From the NCBI GenBank assembly GCA_017936745.1, contig JAGBEY010000018.1, forward strand, positions 1 through 62,779: 62,779 nucleotides of DNA, written 5' to 3'. Below the pieces are notes generated by a model, which searched no databases, had not been told where the DNA came from, and was given only the letters and a program-made list of their open reading frames with translations. The position numbers were made by a program, and so were the translations under genes. Positions 25,127 through 35,872 of the stretch are shown piece by piece (positions within the stretch are counted from its first letter, which is position 1; each line of letters begins with the position of its first letter). Origin of the DNA: Clostridia bacterium. Lineage in GTDB: Bacteria; Bacillota; Clostridia; UMGS1840.

Positions 25127-26242
25127 ATGAAAAAAATTATTGAACTTAGAAATATTTCCAAAGAGTTTGAGGACGAAAAGGTTCTGGACTCCATTAACCT
25201 GGAGATTTATGACAAGCAGTTTGTCACCTTGCTTGGTCCTTCCGGCTGCGGAAAAACCACCACACTCCGGATTGTTGGCGGGTTTGAAACTCCCGATGAG
25301 GGTGAAATCTTATTTGAAGGGCAGTCCATCAACCACCTGCCTGCCCATAAACGTCATATCAACACCGTTTTTCAGAAGTACGCCCTGTTTCCGCACTTGA
25401 ATGTGTTTGAAAATGTGGCATTTTCCTTGCGGGTGCAGAAAATTCCCAATCAGGAAGTGGTAAAACGGGTCAAAGAAATGCTGGAGCTGGTTGCCTTAAA
25501 AGGCTTTGAGCGGAAAAATGTAACCAAGCTCTCCGGCGGTCAGCAGCAGCGTGTTGCCATTGCCCGTGCCTTAATCAGCCACCCCCGGGTGCTTTTGTTA
25601 GACGAGCCTTTGGGAGCTTTGGATTTAAAGCTTCGTAAGGATATGCAAAACGAGCTGAAAAAAATTCAGAAGCAGACGGGCATCACCTTTATCTATGTTA
25701 CGCACGACCAGGAAGAAGCATTGTCTATGTCTGACGTGGTTGTGGTTATGGCAGAGGGTAAAATTCAGCAAATCGGCTCTCCCACCGACATTTATAATGA
25801 GCCGGAAAATGCTTTTGTGGCAGATTTTATTGGAGAAAGTAACATTGTAGACGGCGTGATGAACGAAGATTATAAGGTCACCTTCTCCGGGCATACCTTC
25901 CAGTGTGTGGACAAAGGCTTTGAGCCAAATGAAGCGGTGGATGTGGTAGTCCGCCCCGAAGATGTGGATGTGGTATCCGTAGCAGAGGGAATGCTTCAGG
26001 GAACCGTCACCTCGGTTACCTTTAAAGGGGTTCACTATGAAATTATTGTGGATATCGGCGGGTTTAAGTGGATGATTCAGTCCACCGACTTTGTGGATGT
26101 GGGTGCCAATATCGGCATTTACATTGAGCCGGATGCCATCCATATTATGAAAAAATCCGAATTTTCCGGTCAGTATGGTGACTATTCCACCTTCTCTGAC
26201 GAAATTGAGGAGCTTGGAAACTCGGAAACGGTAGGTGATTAG
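25127..26242 (+). CDS. potA: Spermidine/putrescine ABC transporter ATP-binding protein
   Basis: The 371-aa ATPase has Walker [10 protein letters not shown], signature LSGGQQQR, Walker B L-L-L-D-E-P and a C-terminal TOBE domain (about 270-355). Length and domain order match PotA. It heads potABCD and energises polyamine uptake. Confidence 0.93.
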   Translation: MKKIIELRNISKEFEDEKVLDSINLEIYDKQFVTLLGPSGCGKTTTLRIVGGFETPDEGEILFEGQSINHLPAHKRHINTVFQKYALFPHLNVFENVAFSLRVQKIPNQEVVKRVKEMLELVALKGFERKNVTKLSGGQQQRVAIARALISHPRVLLLDEPLGALDLKLRKDMQNELKKIQKQTGITFIYVTHDQEEALSMSDVVVVMAEGKIQQIGSPTDIYNEPENAFVADFIGESNIVDGVMNEDYKVTFSGHTFQCVDKGFEPNEAVDVVVRPEDVDVVSVAEGMLQGTVTSVTFKGVHYEIIVDIGGFKWMIQSTDFVDVGANIGIYIEPDAIHIMKKSEFSGQYGDYSTFSDEIEELGNSETVGD

Positions 26243-26243
26243 G

Positions 26244-27062
26244 ATGGAAAAAAGCGGAAAAAATTTGGGCAGACTTACTGCCGCACCTCATGTTGTATGG
26301 GCAGTTCTGTTTATTCTGGCACCCCTTTTGTTTGTGCTTTATTACACCTTTACCGATGCCTACGGCGTGTTTACCTGGGAAAATATTTTTGCTTTAAAAG
26401 AACACGCCAATACCTTTTTGCTTTCGGTGAGTCTTTCGGTAATCGCTACTTTTATCTGTTTTTTAATCGGTTATCCTCTGGCATATATCATTGCAGGCTA
26501 TAAAGAAAAATCCCAGAAAATTATGATAACCCTTCTGATGCTTCCGATGTGGACCAACCTTTTAATCCGTACCTATTCTATGATGGCTATTATGGATGAC
26601 GGCGGCTTTTTAAACAGCATTTTAGGGGCACTTAATTTGGGGAAGGTTCATTTAATCGGTACAAAGGGTGCAGTCATTTTCGGTATGGTGTATGACTTTT
26701 TGCCCTATATGGTGCTTCCCATTTACACCATCATTTCCAAATTGGACGAAAACTTGCTGGAAGCCGCACGGGACTTGGGCTGTAATACCGTTCAGGTACT
26801 CTGGAAAGTGGTGCTGCCCCTTTCTTCCTCGGGGATTGTGTCAGGCATTACCATGGTGTTTGTGCCATCTATCTCTACCTTTTACATTTCTCAAAAATTA
26901 GGTGGCGGCACCTTTGAGCTTATCGGTGACACCATCGAACGCCAGTTCCAGAATGTTTCCACCTACAACGTAGGTGCGGCAATCTCTCTGGTGATGATGA
27001 TACTTGTTTTGGTATCTCTTGCAATTATGAACCGCTTCGCCGATGAGGAGGAAGCAGGTTAA
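26244..27062 (+). CDS. potB: Spermidine/putrescine ABC transporter permease
   Basis: The 272-aa inner membrane protein has six hydrophobic stretches and an E-A-A-R-D-L-G coupling loop. The ATG at 26244 sits one base after the potA stop codon, with AGGTG upstream. Confidence 0.9.
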   Translation: MEKSGKNLGRLTAAPHVVWAVLFILAPLLFVLYYTFTDAYGVFTWENIFALKEHANTFLLSVSLSVIATFICFLIGYPLAYIIAGYKEKSQKIMITLLMLPMWTNLLIRTYSMMAIMDDGGFLNSILGALNLGKVHLIGTKGAVIFGMVYDFLPYMVLPIYTIISKLDENLLEAARDLGCNTVQVLWKVVLPLSSSGIVSGITMVFVPSISTFYISQKLGGGTFELIGDTIERQFQNVSTYNVGAAISLVMMILVLVSLAIMNRFADEEEAG

Positions 27063-27064
27063 AC

Positions 27065-27130
27065 AGCCACCGGCTGTTCTCTATTGTCATTTGGAACGGA
27101 GTGCCAATGCACAACAAGAATCTCTGTATG
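27065..27130. repeat. Partial REP-like repeat inside the pot operon
   Basis: A degenerate fragment (CAGCCACCGGCTGT, TTGTCATTTGGAACGGAGTG) of the 20979 family lies in the 109-base gap between potB and potC. Confidence 0.6.
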
Positions 27131-27171
27131 ATTCCGTTTCCATTTTTTCCATAGAAAGGAAAAAGTAAATT

Positions 27172-27978
27172 ATGAAAGTATTATCCCGCATTTATACTGC
27201 ACTGATTTTCATTATTTTATATATTCCCATTCTGGTGCTGATGCTGTTTTCCTTTAACTCCACGGCAAACACCGGTGATATGACGGGGCTTTCCTTGTAT
27301 TGGTACCGGGAGCTGTTTTCCTCTCCCGACACCTTTAATGCCCTGAAAAACACATTGGTTCTTGCAGTGAGTGCATCAGTGATTTCCACCGTCATCGGAA
27401 CGGCGGCGGCAGTGGGTCTTTGCAAGTTCAGAAAGAATTTCTGGAGAAATTCAGTTCTTTCGGTGACAAACATTCCCATGATGAATCCCGATATCGTAAC
27501 GGGGATTTCTATGATGCTTCTGTTTGTTTTTTTGGGCAATGCCTTTGGCAGTGACGAAAAGCTCAGCTTTTTCACTCTGCTCATTGCTCATGTTACCTTT
27601 TGTTTGCCCTATGTGATTTTGTCGGTTCGTCCCAAAATTCTGTCCATGCCCCGGGCACTGCCCGAAGCGGCTCAGGATTTGGGTTGCACCCCCTTACAGT
27701 CTTTCTTTAAAGTGGAATTGCCTCAGATTTTACCCGGTGTCATTTCCGGCTTTATCCTGGCGTTTACTTTGTCTTTAGACGATTTTGTTATCAGTTATTT
27801 CACCACGGGCAACGATTTTCAGACACTTCCCTTGCTCATTTATTCTATGACCAAAAAGGAAGTGAAGCCGGATATCTACGCCTTGTCTACTCTGATGATT
27901 GTGGCAGTGACGGTGCTTCTCATTCTGTCCAATCTGTCCTCCAAAGAGAAAAATGCGGAAAGAAGGTTGACTCTGTGA
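27172..27978 (+). CDS. potC: Spermidine/putrescine ABC transporter permease
   Basis: The 268-aa membrane protein pairs with PotB. The E-A-A-Q-D-L-G coupling loop and S-L-D-D-F-V-I-S segment are typical of PotC. It overlaps potD by 4 bases. Confidence 0.92.
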   Translation: MKVLSRIYTALIFIILYIPILVLMLFSFNSTANTGDMTGLSLYWYRELFSSPDTFNALKNTLVLAVSASVISTVIGTAAAVGLCKFRKNFWRNSVLSVTNIPMMNPDIVTGISMMLLFVFLGNAFGSDEKLSFFTLLIAHVTFCLPYVILSVRPKILSMPRALPEAAQDLGCTPLQSFFKVELPQILPGVISGFILAFTLSLDDFVISYFTTGNDFQTLPLLIYSMTKKEVKPDIYALSTLMIVAVTVLLILSNLSSKEKNAERRLTL

Positions 27979-29183
27979 TTAAGAAATATTGTTTGCTTTT
28001 GGTAATCGGAGTTTTCCTCATTTCCTCCCTTACCGGCTGTGGAGAAACCACCGAGGAGCTTACCTTGAATGTGTATAACTGGGGCGAATATATCTCCGAC
28101 GGGAGTGAGGATTCTCTGGATGTGAATGCAGAGTTTGAAGCATACTGCGAAGAAGTGCTTGGAAAGTCTGTTTCGGTGAATTACACCACCTACGCCAGCA
28201 ACGAGGATATGTATAACAAGTTAAAAAGCGGCTCTGCCACTTATGATGTGGTGATTCCCTCCGAGTATATGATTGAAAAAATGATTGAGGAAGATATGCT
28301 TGCTCCTCTTGATTTTTCCAATATTCCCAATTATGAGTATATTGACGAGTCCTTTAAAAATTTGTTTTACGACCCCGAAAACACCTATTCTGTCCCCTAC
28401 ACCTGCGGTATGGTAGGCATTATCTACAATTCTGAAATGGTAGACGAGGCAGATTTGGGAAGCTGGGATTTGCTCTGGAACGAGAACTACAAGGGGCAGA
28501 TTCTTCAGTTCAATAACCCCCGTGATGCCTTTGGTACTGCTATTTACTGGGCAGGAGACAGTGTTAACTCCACCGATACCCGGGTTTGGGAAGCGGCAGC
28601 AGAAAAGCTGAAGCTGCAAAAGCCACTCATTCAGAGCTATGTTATGGACGAAATTTTCAATAAAATGAAAAACGGCTCTGCGGCAATCGCACCCTACTAT
28701 GCCGGGGACTATATGACTATGTACGATTCCAACGATTTGCTTGGGTTTTATTATCCCGAGGAGGGAACCAATGTGTTTGTAGATGCTATGTGTGTTCCCG
28801 CCTGTGCAAAAAATAAGGAGCTGGCAGAGCAGTACATCAATTTTATGCTGGAAAAAGAGATTGCCGTTGCCAATGCGGAATATATCGGCTATGCTTCTCC
28901 CCACACCTTAGTTCGTGAGGATGAAGAATATATCGCCTATATGGAGGACTGGCACGAGGATGCCATGGAAATTTTATATGCAGAAAATTCCGGTGTCAAA
29001 ACGGAATATTACGAAAGCTTAGATGCCGATACCCTTTCTTTGCAGAACGGCTTGTGGGAAAGCTTAAAAATTGAAAATTCGGTAGAACCCTGGATTTATA
29101 TTACATCCTCCACAATTGTTGGTGCATTATTGCTGTTATTCCTGTATAATTTCTTGTTAAAGAAATACAGAAATAAATACTGA
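27975..29183 (+). CDS. potD: Spermidine/putrescine-binding lipoprotein with C-terminal membrane helix
   Basis: The 402-aa protein has a lipobox ending L-T-G-C and the PotD fold signature L-N-V-Y-N-W-G-E-Y-I. It captures polyamines outside the cell for PotABC. The start is GTG overlapping potC. Unusually, the last 32 or so residues form a hydrophobic helix (SSTIVGALLLLFLYNFLLKK) ending in basic residues, so the receptor may be anchored at both ends. Confidence 0.92.
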   Translation: MIKKYCLLLVIGVFLISSLTGCGETTEELTLNVYNWGEYISDGSEDSLDVNAEFEAYCEEVLGKSVSVNYTTYASNEDMYNKLKSGSATYDVVIPSEYMIEKMIEEDMLAPLDFSNIPNYEYIDESFKNLFYDPENTYSVPYTCGMVGIIYNSEMVDEADLGSWDLLWNENYKGQILQFNNPRDAFGTAIYWAGDSVNSTDTRVWEAAAEKLKLQKPLIQSYVMDEIFNKMKNGSAAIAPYYAGDYMTMYDSNDLLGFYYPEEGTNVFVDAMCVPACAKNKELAEQYINFMLEKEIAVANAEYIGYASPHTLVREDEEYIAYMEDWHEDAMEILYAENSGVKTEYYESLDADTLSLQNGLWESLKIENSVEPWIYITSSTIVGALLLLFLYNFLLKKYRNKY

Positions 29184-29204
29184 TTTGTTTTATTCCCTGA
29201 CCGG

Positions 29205-29570
29205 CAAGGCAACAGCCACCGGCTGTCATTTTGAGCATCTCCCCTGTCATTCCGAAAGGCAACGCCTTGAGGAATCTCTCCGTAGACTACACTTGACAGA
29301 AAAGCAGGAGATTCTTCACTTCGTGTCAGTGACACTCCGTTCAGAATGACAAAACCCAGCCACTGGCTGTCATTCCGAGAGTTTACCCCGTCATTCCGAA
29401 AGGCAACGCCTTGAGGAATCTCCTTATAGGGTTTACACGTCGAAAAGCAGGAGATTCTTCACTTCGTGTCAGTGACACTCCGTTCAGAATGACAAAAACC
29501 AGCCACTGTCTGTCATTCTGAGCATCTCCCCTGTCATTCCGAGTGATAGCGAGGAATCTCATCGTTACCG
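29205..29570. repeat. REP-like repeats, two units and a partial
   Basis: The 29184-29664 gap is mostly copies of the 20979 family, here with the variant TCATTCCGAAAGGCAACGCC. Units begin near 29215 and 29370. No gene is seen. Confidence 0.8.
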
Positions 29571-29664
29571 AACGGGGAAAACGAACCTTTCCAAGCTGAG
29601 AATCCTCCAAAACATAATTCAAATTTTATACAAACAGGAAGTTTATCGTCATAAGGACTTGTTT

Positions 29665-30528
29665 ATGAAATCATCGTTTCTGATTATTTTAGGCGGTGTG
29701 CTGTGGGGTATCATCGGGTTGTTTGTCCGACATCTTACCCCGTTGGGTTTTTCCGCCATGCAGCTGGTTACCTTGCGGTCTTATGTGACTGTTTTGGGAT
29801 TGGTTGCAATTTTATTCATTACCAACCCGAAAAAATTAAAAATCCATTGGAGGGATTTTCCTCTTTTTCTGGGTACGGGCTTACTTAGCTTTGTGTTTTT
29901 TAACACCTGCTATTTTAAGGCAATGGAATACACCTCCCTTTCGGTAGCGGCAATTCTTTTGTATACCGCTCCCTTTTTTGTGCTGGTGATGTCGGCAATC
30001 TTCTTTCACGAGAAGATTACAAAGCATAAAATATTCGCACTGCTGATTGCATTTTTTGGCTGCGTTCTGGTATCGGGAGTGTGCAATTCGCAGACGGCAT
30101 TATCTCCCAAAGGACTTCTCTTTGGCTTGGGAGCAGGCTTTGGATATGCTCTCTATTCGGTTTTTGCAGCCTTTGCCTTAAAAAAATACGATACTCTGAC
30201 AGTGATTACCTACACCTTTTTGGTAGCATCGGCTGGTGCAACTCTGCTTTGTAATCCTGCCGAAATGCTGGTAACCCTTTCTCAACACACAAATAGTTTG
30301 TGGCTTCTTGTCCTCTACGGCATTGCAACCGGTGCGGCAGCTTACTACTGTTATACCAAAGGGTTGGAGAAAACACCTCCCGGGCGTGCCTCGGTTTTGG
30401 CAACGGTTGAGCCGGTGGTTGCGGCAATCTGCGGCATTTTCTTAGGAGAACCTCTTACCGTAAGCGGCACTGTGGGCATGATACTGGTGCTTTTTGCCGT
30501 ATTGTATTTACAAAAACAAACCAAATAA
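29665..30528 (+). CDS. EamA/DMT-family transporter
   Basis: The 287-aa protein has about ten hydrophobic helices arranged as two EamA repeats, each ending in a P/E-P-V-x-A-type motif (V-E-P-V-V-A-A-I near the end). These exporters move metabolites or amino acids across the membrane. The ATG at 29665 is preferred to the in-frame TTG at 29659, given AAGGA upstream. Substrate unknown. Confidence 0.88.
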   Translation: MKSSFLIILGGVLWGIIGLFVRHLTPLGFSAMQLVTLRSYVTVLGLVAILFITNPKKLKIHWRDFPLFLGTGLLSFVFFNTCYFKAMEYTSLSVAAILLYTAPFFVLVMSAIFFHEKITKHKIFALLIAFFGCVLVSGVCNSQTALSPKGLLFGLGAGFGYALYSVFAAFALKKYDTLTVITYTFLVASAGATLLCNPAEMLVTLSQHTNSLWLLVLYGIATGAAAYYCYTKGLEKTPPGRASVLATVEPVVAAICGIFLGEPLTVSGTVGMILVLFAVLYLQKQTK

Positions 30529-30529
30529 A

Positions 30530-30560
30530 AAGACGAAATTCTTTGAATTTCGTCTTTTTT
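30530..30560 (+). terminator. Terminator of the EamA gene
   Basis: GACGAAATTC-TTT-GAATTTCGTC followed by TTTTTT directly after the stop codon. Confidence 0.9.
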
Positions 30561-30672
30561 CATCACGTTATATAAGGTGCAGAGAAACGTCCCGTCGGGA
30601 CCTGTTATGCAGATAGCAAAAGGCATGGAAAATCCATGCCTTTTGTGGTCTCGGTGATGTTACAAACCGCAA

Positions 30673-31356
30673 TTATCTGTTTAAGATTAACTTGGTAAGT
30701 TCAATGGGGTCAACGATTTTGCCGTCTTTATAAACTCTCATATTACCGGAAGCAATTTCGTCAATCAAAATCACTTCGTCATTGTTGTAACCAAATTCAA
30801 ATTTAATATCCCACAGGTCCAGACCGATGGTTTTCAGGTCGTCGGCAACAATCTTGGTAATTTTCAAGGTTTGTTCTTTCATATCCTCGAACATTTTGGG
30901 ACTCATAACACCCAGTGCTGCCAAGCCTTCGCCGGTAACCAGCGGATCGCCCTTTGCGTCATTTTTAAAGGTGCATTCCACATAACCGCCTTCTAAGGGA
31001 GTACCGTCTGCAATATATTCGCCGTATCTTCTTACAAAGCTTCCGGTTGCAACCAGACGGCAGATAACTTCCAGCCCGTGACCGAACACCTTGCCGGGGA
31101 GAACTTCCATGGTAGCATCTTCCACATTTGCAGAAACATAGTGAGTTTTGATGCCTGCTTTTTTCAGCAAATCGAAATAGTAAATTGAGGTTCTTAAATT
31201 TTCTCTGCCGATGCCTTCGATGGTTAAACCAACGGAGTTTTCACCGGGATCAAACACGCCGTCTTTACCGGTGCAATCGTCTTTAAATTTTAAGAGTACA
31301 TTGCCGTTTTCCAAAGAAAATACGTCTTTGGTTTTGCCTTCATAAATTTTTTTCAT
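30673..31356 (-). CDS. purC: SAICAR synthetase
   Basis: The 227-aa enzyme joins aspartate to CAIR in purine synthesis. It starts [18 protein letters not shown], the classic PurC opening, and has [14 protein letters not shown] and D-E-I-A-S-G-N-M-R. The start at 31356 is fixed by homology; the frame stays open to 31641 only through AT-rich upstream DNA. No other pur gene adjoins it. Confidence 0.95.
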   Translation of the reverse strand: MKKIYEGKTKDVFSLENGNVLLKFKDDCTGKDGVFDPGENSVGLTIEGIGRENLRTSIYYFDLLKKAGIKTHYVSANVEDATMEVLPGKVFGHGLEVICRLVATGSFVRRYGEYIADGTPLEGGYVECTFKNDAKGDPLVTGEGLAALGVMSPKMFEDMKEQTLKITKIVADDLKTIGLDLWDIKFEFGYNNDEVILIDEIASGNMRVYKDGKIVDPIELTKLILNR

Positions 31357-31557
31357 AGGTGTATCGCCCCTTTTCAAAAAGATTTGAATTTTTTTAACAG
31401 ATATTATCATAGCATATTTTTTCCCAAATTTCAATATTTTTGTTTTACAAAATAAATTTTTTTTAAATTTTATGAAATTTTGAGTATAAATACGGAGTGC
31501 AAAATAAAAAAATCGTATAATTTGAATAATAATCCAGCGAAAATTCGGGAAATTTGG

Positions 31558-31586
31558 TTGACAATTCCGTAGATTTAGTATAGAAT
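31558..31586 (+). promoter_or_regulatory. Promoter of fucI
   Basis: TTGACA and TAGAAT with a 17-base spacer. The rest of the 31357-31645 divergent gap is AT-rich, with nothing else I can name. Confidence 0.75.
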
Positions 31587-31645
31587 AACAATGATAGGAC
31601 AAACTATTGAAAATGAAATTTTTAAAATAAACGGAGGACAAAATT

Positions 31646-33475
31646 ATGGCAGAAAACAGATATGTGGGCGAATATCCGGTTATCGGTATCCGTCCGGTTG
31701 TAGATGGCCGCCGTGGTCCGATGATGCTGCGTGAATCGTTAGAACCGCAGGTATGGGCGATGGCAAATGCCGCAAAAAAACTTTTTGAAGAAAACCTTTT
31801 TTATTCTAACGGAGAACCTGTTAAGGTTATCTTAGCAGATACTTGTATCGGGCGGGTACCGGAAGCGGCTGCCTGTGCAGATAAATTTAAAAAAGCAGGC
31901 GTAGACATTACCCTGTCTGTAACTCCCTGCTGGTGCTATGGTTCTGAAACCATGGATATGGACCCCCAGACCATCAAGGGTGTGTGGGGCTTTAACGGTA
32001 CCGAAAGACCGGGTGCTGTTTATCTGGCAGCTGTATTGGCAGGTCACGCTCAGAAAGGCTTACCTGCATTTGGTATCTACGGTCACGAAGTTCAGGACTT
32101 AGACCAGATTACCGAAATTCCGGAAGATGTAAAAGAAAAACTGCTTCGCTTCGGTCGTGCAGCTGTTGCAGTTGCAACCATGCGTGGAAAATCCTACTTG
32201 CAGATTGGTTCTCAGTGTATGGGGATTGCAGGTTCTATTATTGACCAGGATATGATGGAAAGCTATTTCGGTATGCGTGTTGAATCCGTAGACGAAGTGG
32301 AAATCTTACGTCGAATGGAAGAAGGCATCTATAACGAAGAAGAATATCAGAAAGCTCTTGCCTGGACAAAAGAACATTGCAAAGAGGGCCGTGACGATAA
32401 CCCGGAAAGTGTTGAATTTTTAGGGGAAGAACGCCGCATCAAATTCACCCCGGAAGAAAAAGAAAAACAGTGGGAATTTACTGTAAAAATGTACTGCATT
32501 ATCAAAGACCTGATGGCAGGCAACAAAAATCTTCCCGATGCATTTGAGGAAGAAAAAGTGGGTCACAATGCGATTGCAGGTGGTTTCCAGGGTCAGCGTC
32601 AATGGACAGACCATTGGCCCAACTGTGACTATCCGGAAGCACTGTTAAGCTCCACTTTTGACTATGAAGGTGCTCGCGAACCTTTCACTTTAGCAACCGA
32701 AAACGACGTGTTAAACGGTATGGGTATGCTGATGATGCGCTTACTCACACACCGTGCTCAGATTTTTGCAGACGTTCGTACCTACTGGTCCGGCGATGCT
32801 ACCAAACGTGTAACCGGTTATACTCTGGAAGGAAAAGCTGCTGAATCTGATGGTATTATCCATCTGCTCAACTCCGGTGCTGCTTGTCTGGATGCTTCCG
32901 GTGTATGCACCGATGAAAAGGGCAACCCCGTTATGAAACGCTGGTGGGAAGTAACCGAAGAAGATATCAAGAAAATGACCGATGCAACCACCTGGTGTGA
33001 AGCAGGCTTTGATAACTTCCGCGGAGGCGGCTTCTCCAGCCATTTTGACACCTATGCAGAAATGCCGGTAACTATGATTCGTCTGAATCTGGTAAAAGGC
33101 TTAGGACCGGTTCTCCAGATTGCAGAAGGCTGGACCGTAAATCTGCCCAAGGAAGTAAACGATACGTTAATGGAACGCACCAACCCGACCTGGCCCTGCA
33201 CCTGGTTTGCTCCCAGATGTGACGGTAAGGAAGGCAGTCCTTTCAAATCTGCTTACGAAGTGATGATGAACTGGGGTGCAAACCACGGTGCCATCTCTTA
33301 TGGTCACATCGGTGCAGACTTAATCACCATGTGTTCTATGCTCCGTATTCCCGTATGTATGCACAACGTACCGGAAGAAGACATCTACCGTCCGGCTGTT
33401 TGGAACGCATTTGGTATGGATAGGGAAGGTCAGGATTACAGAGCATGTCAGAACTTCGGCCCCATGTATAAGTAA
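31646..33475 (+). CDS. fucI: L-fucose isomerase
   Basis: The 609-aa protein matches FucI in length and sequence, including G-I-R-P-x-x-D-G-R near the start, an A-T-E-N-D-V-L-N-G segment carrying the metal-binding acid, and S-S-H-F-D-T-Y. The Mn2+-dependent enzyme converts L-fucose to L-fuculose. No fucK or fucA is next to it. The fucose isomerase-like and DUF4432 genes nearby may be partners. Confidence 0.93.
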   Translation: MAENRYVGEYPVIGIRPVVDGRRGPMMLRESLEPQVWAMANAAKKLFEENLFYSNGEPVKVILADTCIGRVPEAAACADKFKKAGVDITLSVTPCWCYGSETMDMDPQTIKGVWGFNGTERPGAVYLAAVLAGHAQKGLPAFGIYGHEVQDLDQITEIPEDVKEKLLRFGRAAVAVATMRGKSYLQIGSQCMGIAGSIIDQDMMESYFGMRVESVDEVEILRRMEEGIYNEEEYQKALAWTKEHCKEGRDDNPESVEFLGEERRIKFTPEEKEKQWEFTVKMYCIIKDLMAGNKNLPDAFEEEKVGHNAIAGGFQGQRQWTDHWPNCDYPEALLSSTFDYEGAREPFTLATENDVLNGMGMLMMRLLTHRAQIFADVRTYWSGDATKRVTGYTLEGKAAESDGIIHLLNSGAACLDASGVCTDEKGNPVMKRWWEVTEEDIKKMTDATTWCEAGFDNFRGGGFSSHFDTYAEMPVTMIRLNLVKGLGPVLQIAEGWTVNLPKEVNDTLMERTNPTWPCTWFAPRCDGKEGSPFKSAYEVMMNWGANHGAISYGHIGADLITMCSMLRIPVCMHNVPEEDIYRPAVWNAFGMDREGQDYRACQNFGPMYK

Positions 33476-33476
33476 G

Positions 33477-33780
33477 GGTTTGAAAAACAGCGCATAATCC
33501 GTAAACCTCACCGCTCGGCGTACAGCATGTACGCTCTCGGGAGAAGAAAACCTCTGGTTTTCTTTCGGTTTCCAAATTCTGCATCTGTTTTTCTTCACCC
33601 CATTGTGTGGGTTGGCTTGATAAAATGACATATACCGCAAAAGGCATAGGATTTTCCTATGTCTTTTGTTTTTTAAGGTGAAATTGTTTTACAAACAATT
33701 TGATTAGAATGCCTTTTGCTATCAACCAACCTCACCGCTCGGCGTACAGCATGTACGCCTTCGGGTAACCCCTACGGGTT
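33477..33780. repeat. Intergenic repeat mosaic after fucI
   Basis: Contains R2 sequence (GCAAAAGGCATAGGATTTTC, TTTGATTAGAATGCCTTTTG) and two copies of CTCACCGCTCGGCGTACAGC. No coding gene was found in 33476-34222. Confidence 0.7.
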
Positions 33781-33897
33781 CGGTTGATTGATTCTATGCC
33801 ATTTTCTCTACGCCTTTTGCGGGTGTAGCTTCGGGGTCAGTTTGACAATTCTGTGTCATTTCCCTGTCGTATTTTGGCTCTGTCAAACGAAACCGCA

Positions 33898-34075
33898 TCC
33901 CAAAAGGCATAGGATTTTTCCTATGTCTTTTGTTTTTTAAGGTGAAATTGTTTTACAAACAATTTGATTAGAATGCCTTTTGCTATCAATCAACCTCACC
34001 GCTCGGCTGCCTCCCTTGCCTAAAGGGAGGGGGACCACCATAGGTGGTGGAGGGATTGGTTCCGTATGCCTTCGG
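33898..34075. repeat. Left arm of a ~170-bp inverted repeat around a lipoprotein gene
   Basis: This stretch is the near-perfect reverse complement of 35545-35715. It includes AAAGGCATAGGA, GCTATCAATCAACCTCACCG, GCCTCCCTTGCCTAAAGGGA and GGTGGTGGAGGGATTGGTTC. The two arms face each other across the gene at 34223-35299. Confidence 0.8.
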
Positions 34076-34222
34076 GTAACCCCTTTCGGAACGGGAGGGG
34101 GGAAGGTGTCCTGACTGGTTTCTTTGATAAAATTTTCCACAAAATGAAACAAATTCCTCCAAAAGGTGTCTAATATAATCAAATATGCAGATGGTGTCTG
34201 CAAAAAAACGGAGGGGATTTTG

Positions 34223-35299
34223 ATGAAAAAACTTGCATTGCTTCTGGTATTGGTTCTGTTGTTGGGGTTGACCGCCTGTCAGGCACCGCCAAAGGAAATT
34301 GAAGACCCCGTTCCCACACCAACGCCGACTCCTGTGGTCGAGTATGATCCCATTAAGAAAACAGAGTATGATATCACCAAAAATGAATATTACGAACAGG
34401 TGTTATCCGTTTTGGGGCAATCAAATCCCGGAGATTTGGAAGGCCGTCTGGTAAAGGCAGATAACACAGCATATGCTTACGATGAGGGATATGCTCACCG
34501 GAGCGGAAAAGCCAGAGTTTACACCGACCAAAGCATCGGATATCCCTTTGCCTATGTCAGCGCACAGCTGAATGCCAATCCCATTGCCGGCTTTCATGCT
34601 TTGTGCCGCAAGGGATATTTTGAGAAAGAAAAATCCAAGCCGAACCTGGAGTTTCAATTTGATATGAACGAAGATTACTCTAACTATATGCTGTATTCTA
34701 AGTCTATTCCCGTTGCGAAAGCCTCTTATGCTTATTCCGAGGTTGGATGTCTCCAATTTTTAAGAGCTGCCGATGCCCTGATGCGCTCCAACGAAAATCT
34801 TACTCTGATTTTCTCAGCAGAAATCAATTTCTATCCTGAATTGATACCGGTAGCTTATTCCCAAAAGGATGACTGCTATTATGGCTTTTTACACAGTTAC
34901 GATACCACAGATACCACTACGGTTGCGGTATATTTCCACTCCTCCGACGGGAAAACCATTACCGATGTGGAGGTGCAAATTCTGAATATTTTCTATCCTA
35001 CCGGCGACTATGCCGCAGGAATCAGTATGAGCAACGGACTGTATCGGGAAAGCAAAGATTTCGGTATCATCTGTATGATGACAGCAATCGAACAGCTGAT
35101 GACCGGTGAAAGCTATTTTCATAAAATGAATCTTCCGGAAAATCATAGCGGCGAAAGCTATTTGGTGCCGGGGTCATACCGCGTGGGAGACTGCAAGGTT
35201 ACGGTGGGGCTGGAAACATTTTATAACAATTCTCACAAAACAGAAGTTGTAAGTGAAGAATATGCATCTCTTTATACATACCAAATTCACAGACAATAA
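34223..35299 (+). CDS. Hypothetical lipoprotein flanked by inverted repeats
   Basis: The 358-aa protein has a signal peptide and a lipobox ending L-T-A-C, then a P-x-P-T-P-T-P-T-P-V spacer as in surface-anchored clostridial lipoproteins. The body has no domain I recognise. The ATG at 34223 follows GGAGGGG; the upstream in-frame start at 34166 is not supported. The gene with its inverted repeats looks like a discrete cassette. Function unknown. Confidence 0.75.
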   Translation: MKKLALLLVLVLLLGLTACQAPPKEIEDPVPTPTPTPVVEYDPIKKTEYDITKNEYYEQVLSVLGQSNPGDLEGRLVKADNTAYAYDEGYAHRSGKARVYTDQSIGYPFAYVSAQLNANPIAGFHALCRKGYFEKEKSKPNLEFQFDMNEDYSNYMLYSKSIPVAKASYAYSEVGCLQFLRAADALMRSNENLTLIFSAEINFYPELIPVAYSQKDDCYYGFLHSYDTTDTTTVAVYFHSSDGKTITDVEVQILNIFYPTGDYAAGISMSNGLYRESKDFGIICMMTAIEQLMTGESYFHKMNLPENHSGESYLVPGSYRVGDCKVTVGLETFYNNSHKTEVVSEEYASLYTYQIHRQ

Positions 35300-35315
35300 G
35301 CTTGATTGACACAAC

Positions 35316-35440
35316 AAAAAGGCATAGGAAAAAACCTATGCCTTTTGTATGTGATTCCGTATGACAGAGCCAAAATGGGAGGAAAAATGATGCAGAAGCG
35401 AAGAAACTTCTCTCCCAAAGGGAGTAGTAACCCGAAGGCG
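35316..35440. repeat. 125-bp direct repeat, copy 1
   Basis: From GGCATAGGAAAAAACCTATGCC through GACAGAGCCAAAATGGGAGG to CCCGAAGGCG, nearly identical to 35689-35813 at a spacing of 373 bases. The first part is a perfect hairpin and may terminate the lipoprotein transcript. Confidence 0.8.
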
Positions 35441-35544
35441 CAGCCATTGGCTGTTTTTACACCGAATGGTGAAGTTTGTATACCGAATCAATAGTCTGCT
35501 ATGTGAAAAATGGAAAGAAAAGGGCATAGAATCCGGAAACTAAA

Positions 35545-35715
35545 CCGAAGGCGTACGGAACCAATCCCTCCACCACCTATGGTGGTCCCCCTCCCTTTAG
35601 GCAAGGGAGGCAGCCGAGCGGTGAGGTTGATTGATAGCAAAAGGCATTCTAATCAAAATTTGTGTCAGCAAATTTTCGATTTAAAAACAAAAAGGCATAG
35701 GAAAAAACCTATGCC
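35545..35715. repeat. Right arm of the inverted repeat around the lipoprotein gene
   Basis: Reverse complement of 33898-34075 with few differences. It overlaps the start of direct-repeat copy 2. Confidence 0.8.
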
Positions 35716-35813
35716 TTTTGTATATGATTCCGTATGACAGAGCCAAAATGGGAGGAAAAATGATGCAGAAGCGAAGAAACTTCACTCCCAAAGGGAGTGG
35801 TAACCCGAAGGCG
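35689..35813. repeat. 125-bp direct repeat, copy 2
   Basis: Second copy of 35316-35440. The remainder of the 35300-35872 gap holds only repeat DNA, with no gene seen. Confidence 0.8.
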
Positions 35814-35872
35814 TACCGAGTGTACGCCGATGGGTGAAGTTTTTTTGCTTATGTGCATTTTTACCCCATTTT

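Noticed and set aside
28221..28904. 227-aa minus-strand ORF
   Set aside because: Shadow of potD with no family match.
31357..31641. N-terminal extension of PurC
   Set aside because: AT-rich leader sequence; PurC begins at [10 protein letters not shown].
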